The position numbers and the translations under genes are program-made. From Parcubacteria group bacterium GW2011_GWA1_47_8 (GTDB lineage Bacteria; Patescibacteriota; Minisyncoccia; Phycocordibacterales; UBA1550), in assembly GCA_000996605.1 (NCBI GenBank), contig LCOP01000040.1:1-5798 (forward strand): a DNA stretch of 5,798 bases, given 5' to 3'. Below the pieces are notes generated by a model. The model saw nothing but the letters and a program-made list of their open reading frames with translations. It searched no databases and was not told where the DNA came from. This document shows, piece after piece, positions 5,727 through 5,798 of this stretch. Positions within the stretch are counted from its first letter, which is position 1; each line of letters opens with the position of its first letter.

Positions 5727-5798
5727 CCTGACTTTTCCACACCCATGCCAAACAACCGCAGTCAGGTGCGGTCTCTACAAAAGTAAATTTTTCTTCAA
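5698..5798 (-). CDS. Possible C-terminal tail of an upstream gene, unidentified
   Basis: One minus-strand frame enters from the right edge and stays open for 32 codons (ending AEFRNSKY) to TAG at 5700-5698. I do not recognise the peptide. Its last residues come from the 26-nt repeat and its middle from a palindrome, so it may be chance readthrough of noncoding repeats. The other two minus frames stop almost at once (TAG at 5777-5775 and TGA at 5797-5795), and an upstream gene could equally end at either. Confidence 0.2.
   Translation of the reverse strand, partial: EEKFTFVETAPDCGCLAWVWKSQVAEFRNSKY
5702..5727 (+). repeat. 26-nt direct repeat, copy 2
   Basis: Identical to 4047-4072 and about 1.65 kb away. 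Both copies precede minus-strand genes. Here the repeat sits between a decayed palindrome (5755-5779) and the inverted repeat of adk. Confidence 0.95.
5755..5779 (-). repeat. Half-decayed GTAGAGAC-type palindrome
   Basis: On the minus strand TGTAGAGACCGCA is followed by CCTGAC and TGCGGT. The inner six bases pair perfectly (ACCGCA/TGCGGT). The outer left arm, TGTAGAG, has lost its partner: TGTTTGG stands where CTCTACA would complete the palindrome. It may act as a weak hairpin after an upstream gene. Confidence 0.45.

Noticed and set aside
5744..5785. Tiny plus-strand ORF (13 codons) starting MPNNRSQV
   Set aside because: It is very short, has no upstream signal, and overlaps the decayed palindrome.

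Overview
The window reads as a piece of a bacterial chromosome coded almost entirely on the minus strand. In transcription order it holds the possible tail of an unidentified gene, a short-LID adenylate-kinase-type enzyme (5019-5618), type I methionine aminopeptidase (4242-5018) and the first 1340 codons of a very large secreted protein (1-4020) that runs off the left edge. The paired adk-map genes, the lack of Shine-Dalgarno sequences at the chosen starts, and the style of the Cys-containing Ig-like repeats all suggest a Patescibacteria/CPR genome (Parcubacteria-like). This is inference from general family knowledge, because no marker gene that fixes the lineage is present.

Region 1-4020: one uninterrupted minus-strand reading frame. 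I checked it triplet by triplet and found no in-frame stop. It encodes signal peptide, barrel-like domain 1, Ig-like 1, barrel-like domain 2 (paralogue of 1), PA14-like 1, Ig-like 2, an unrecognised ~280-residue domain, then the beginning of PA14-like 2. The modules are internal duplications, and the two PA14 copies are still about 90% identical as DNA. It is probably a carbohydrate-binding or carbohydrate-processing surface protein; its C-terminus and anchor lie outside the window.

Region 4021-4241: intergenic. It holds a good sigma70-like promoter for the surface gene, a small palindrome upstream of it, and a hairpin directly after the map stop codon.

Region 4242-5618: map and adk are packed head to tail (the adk TAA touches the map ATG) and are probably co-transcribed. 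Both are housekeeping enzymes: one removes the N-terminal Met from new proteins, the other balances nucleotide phosphates.

Region 5619-5798: a mosaic of short repeats. From adk outward these are a 54-nt near-perfect hairpin that ends exactly at the adk start codon, an inverted partner of the sequence at the adk 3' end, a 26-nt sequence identical to the surface-gene promoter, and a half-decayed GTAGAGAC-type palindrome. This repeat cluster and the surface protein are the most interesting parts. I see no CRISPR, transposase, tRNA or rRNA.
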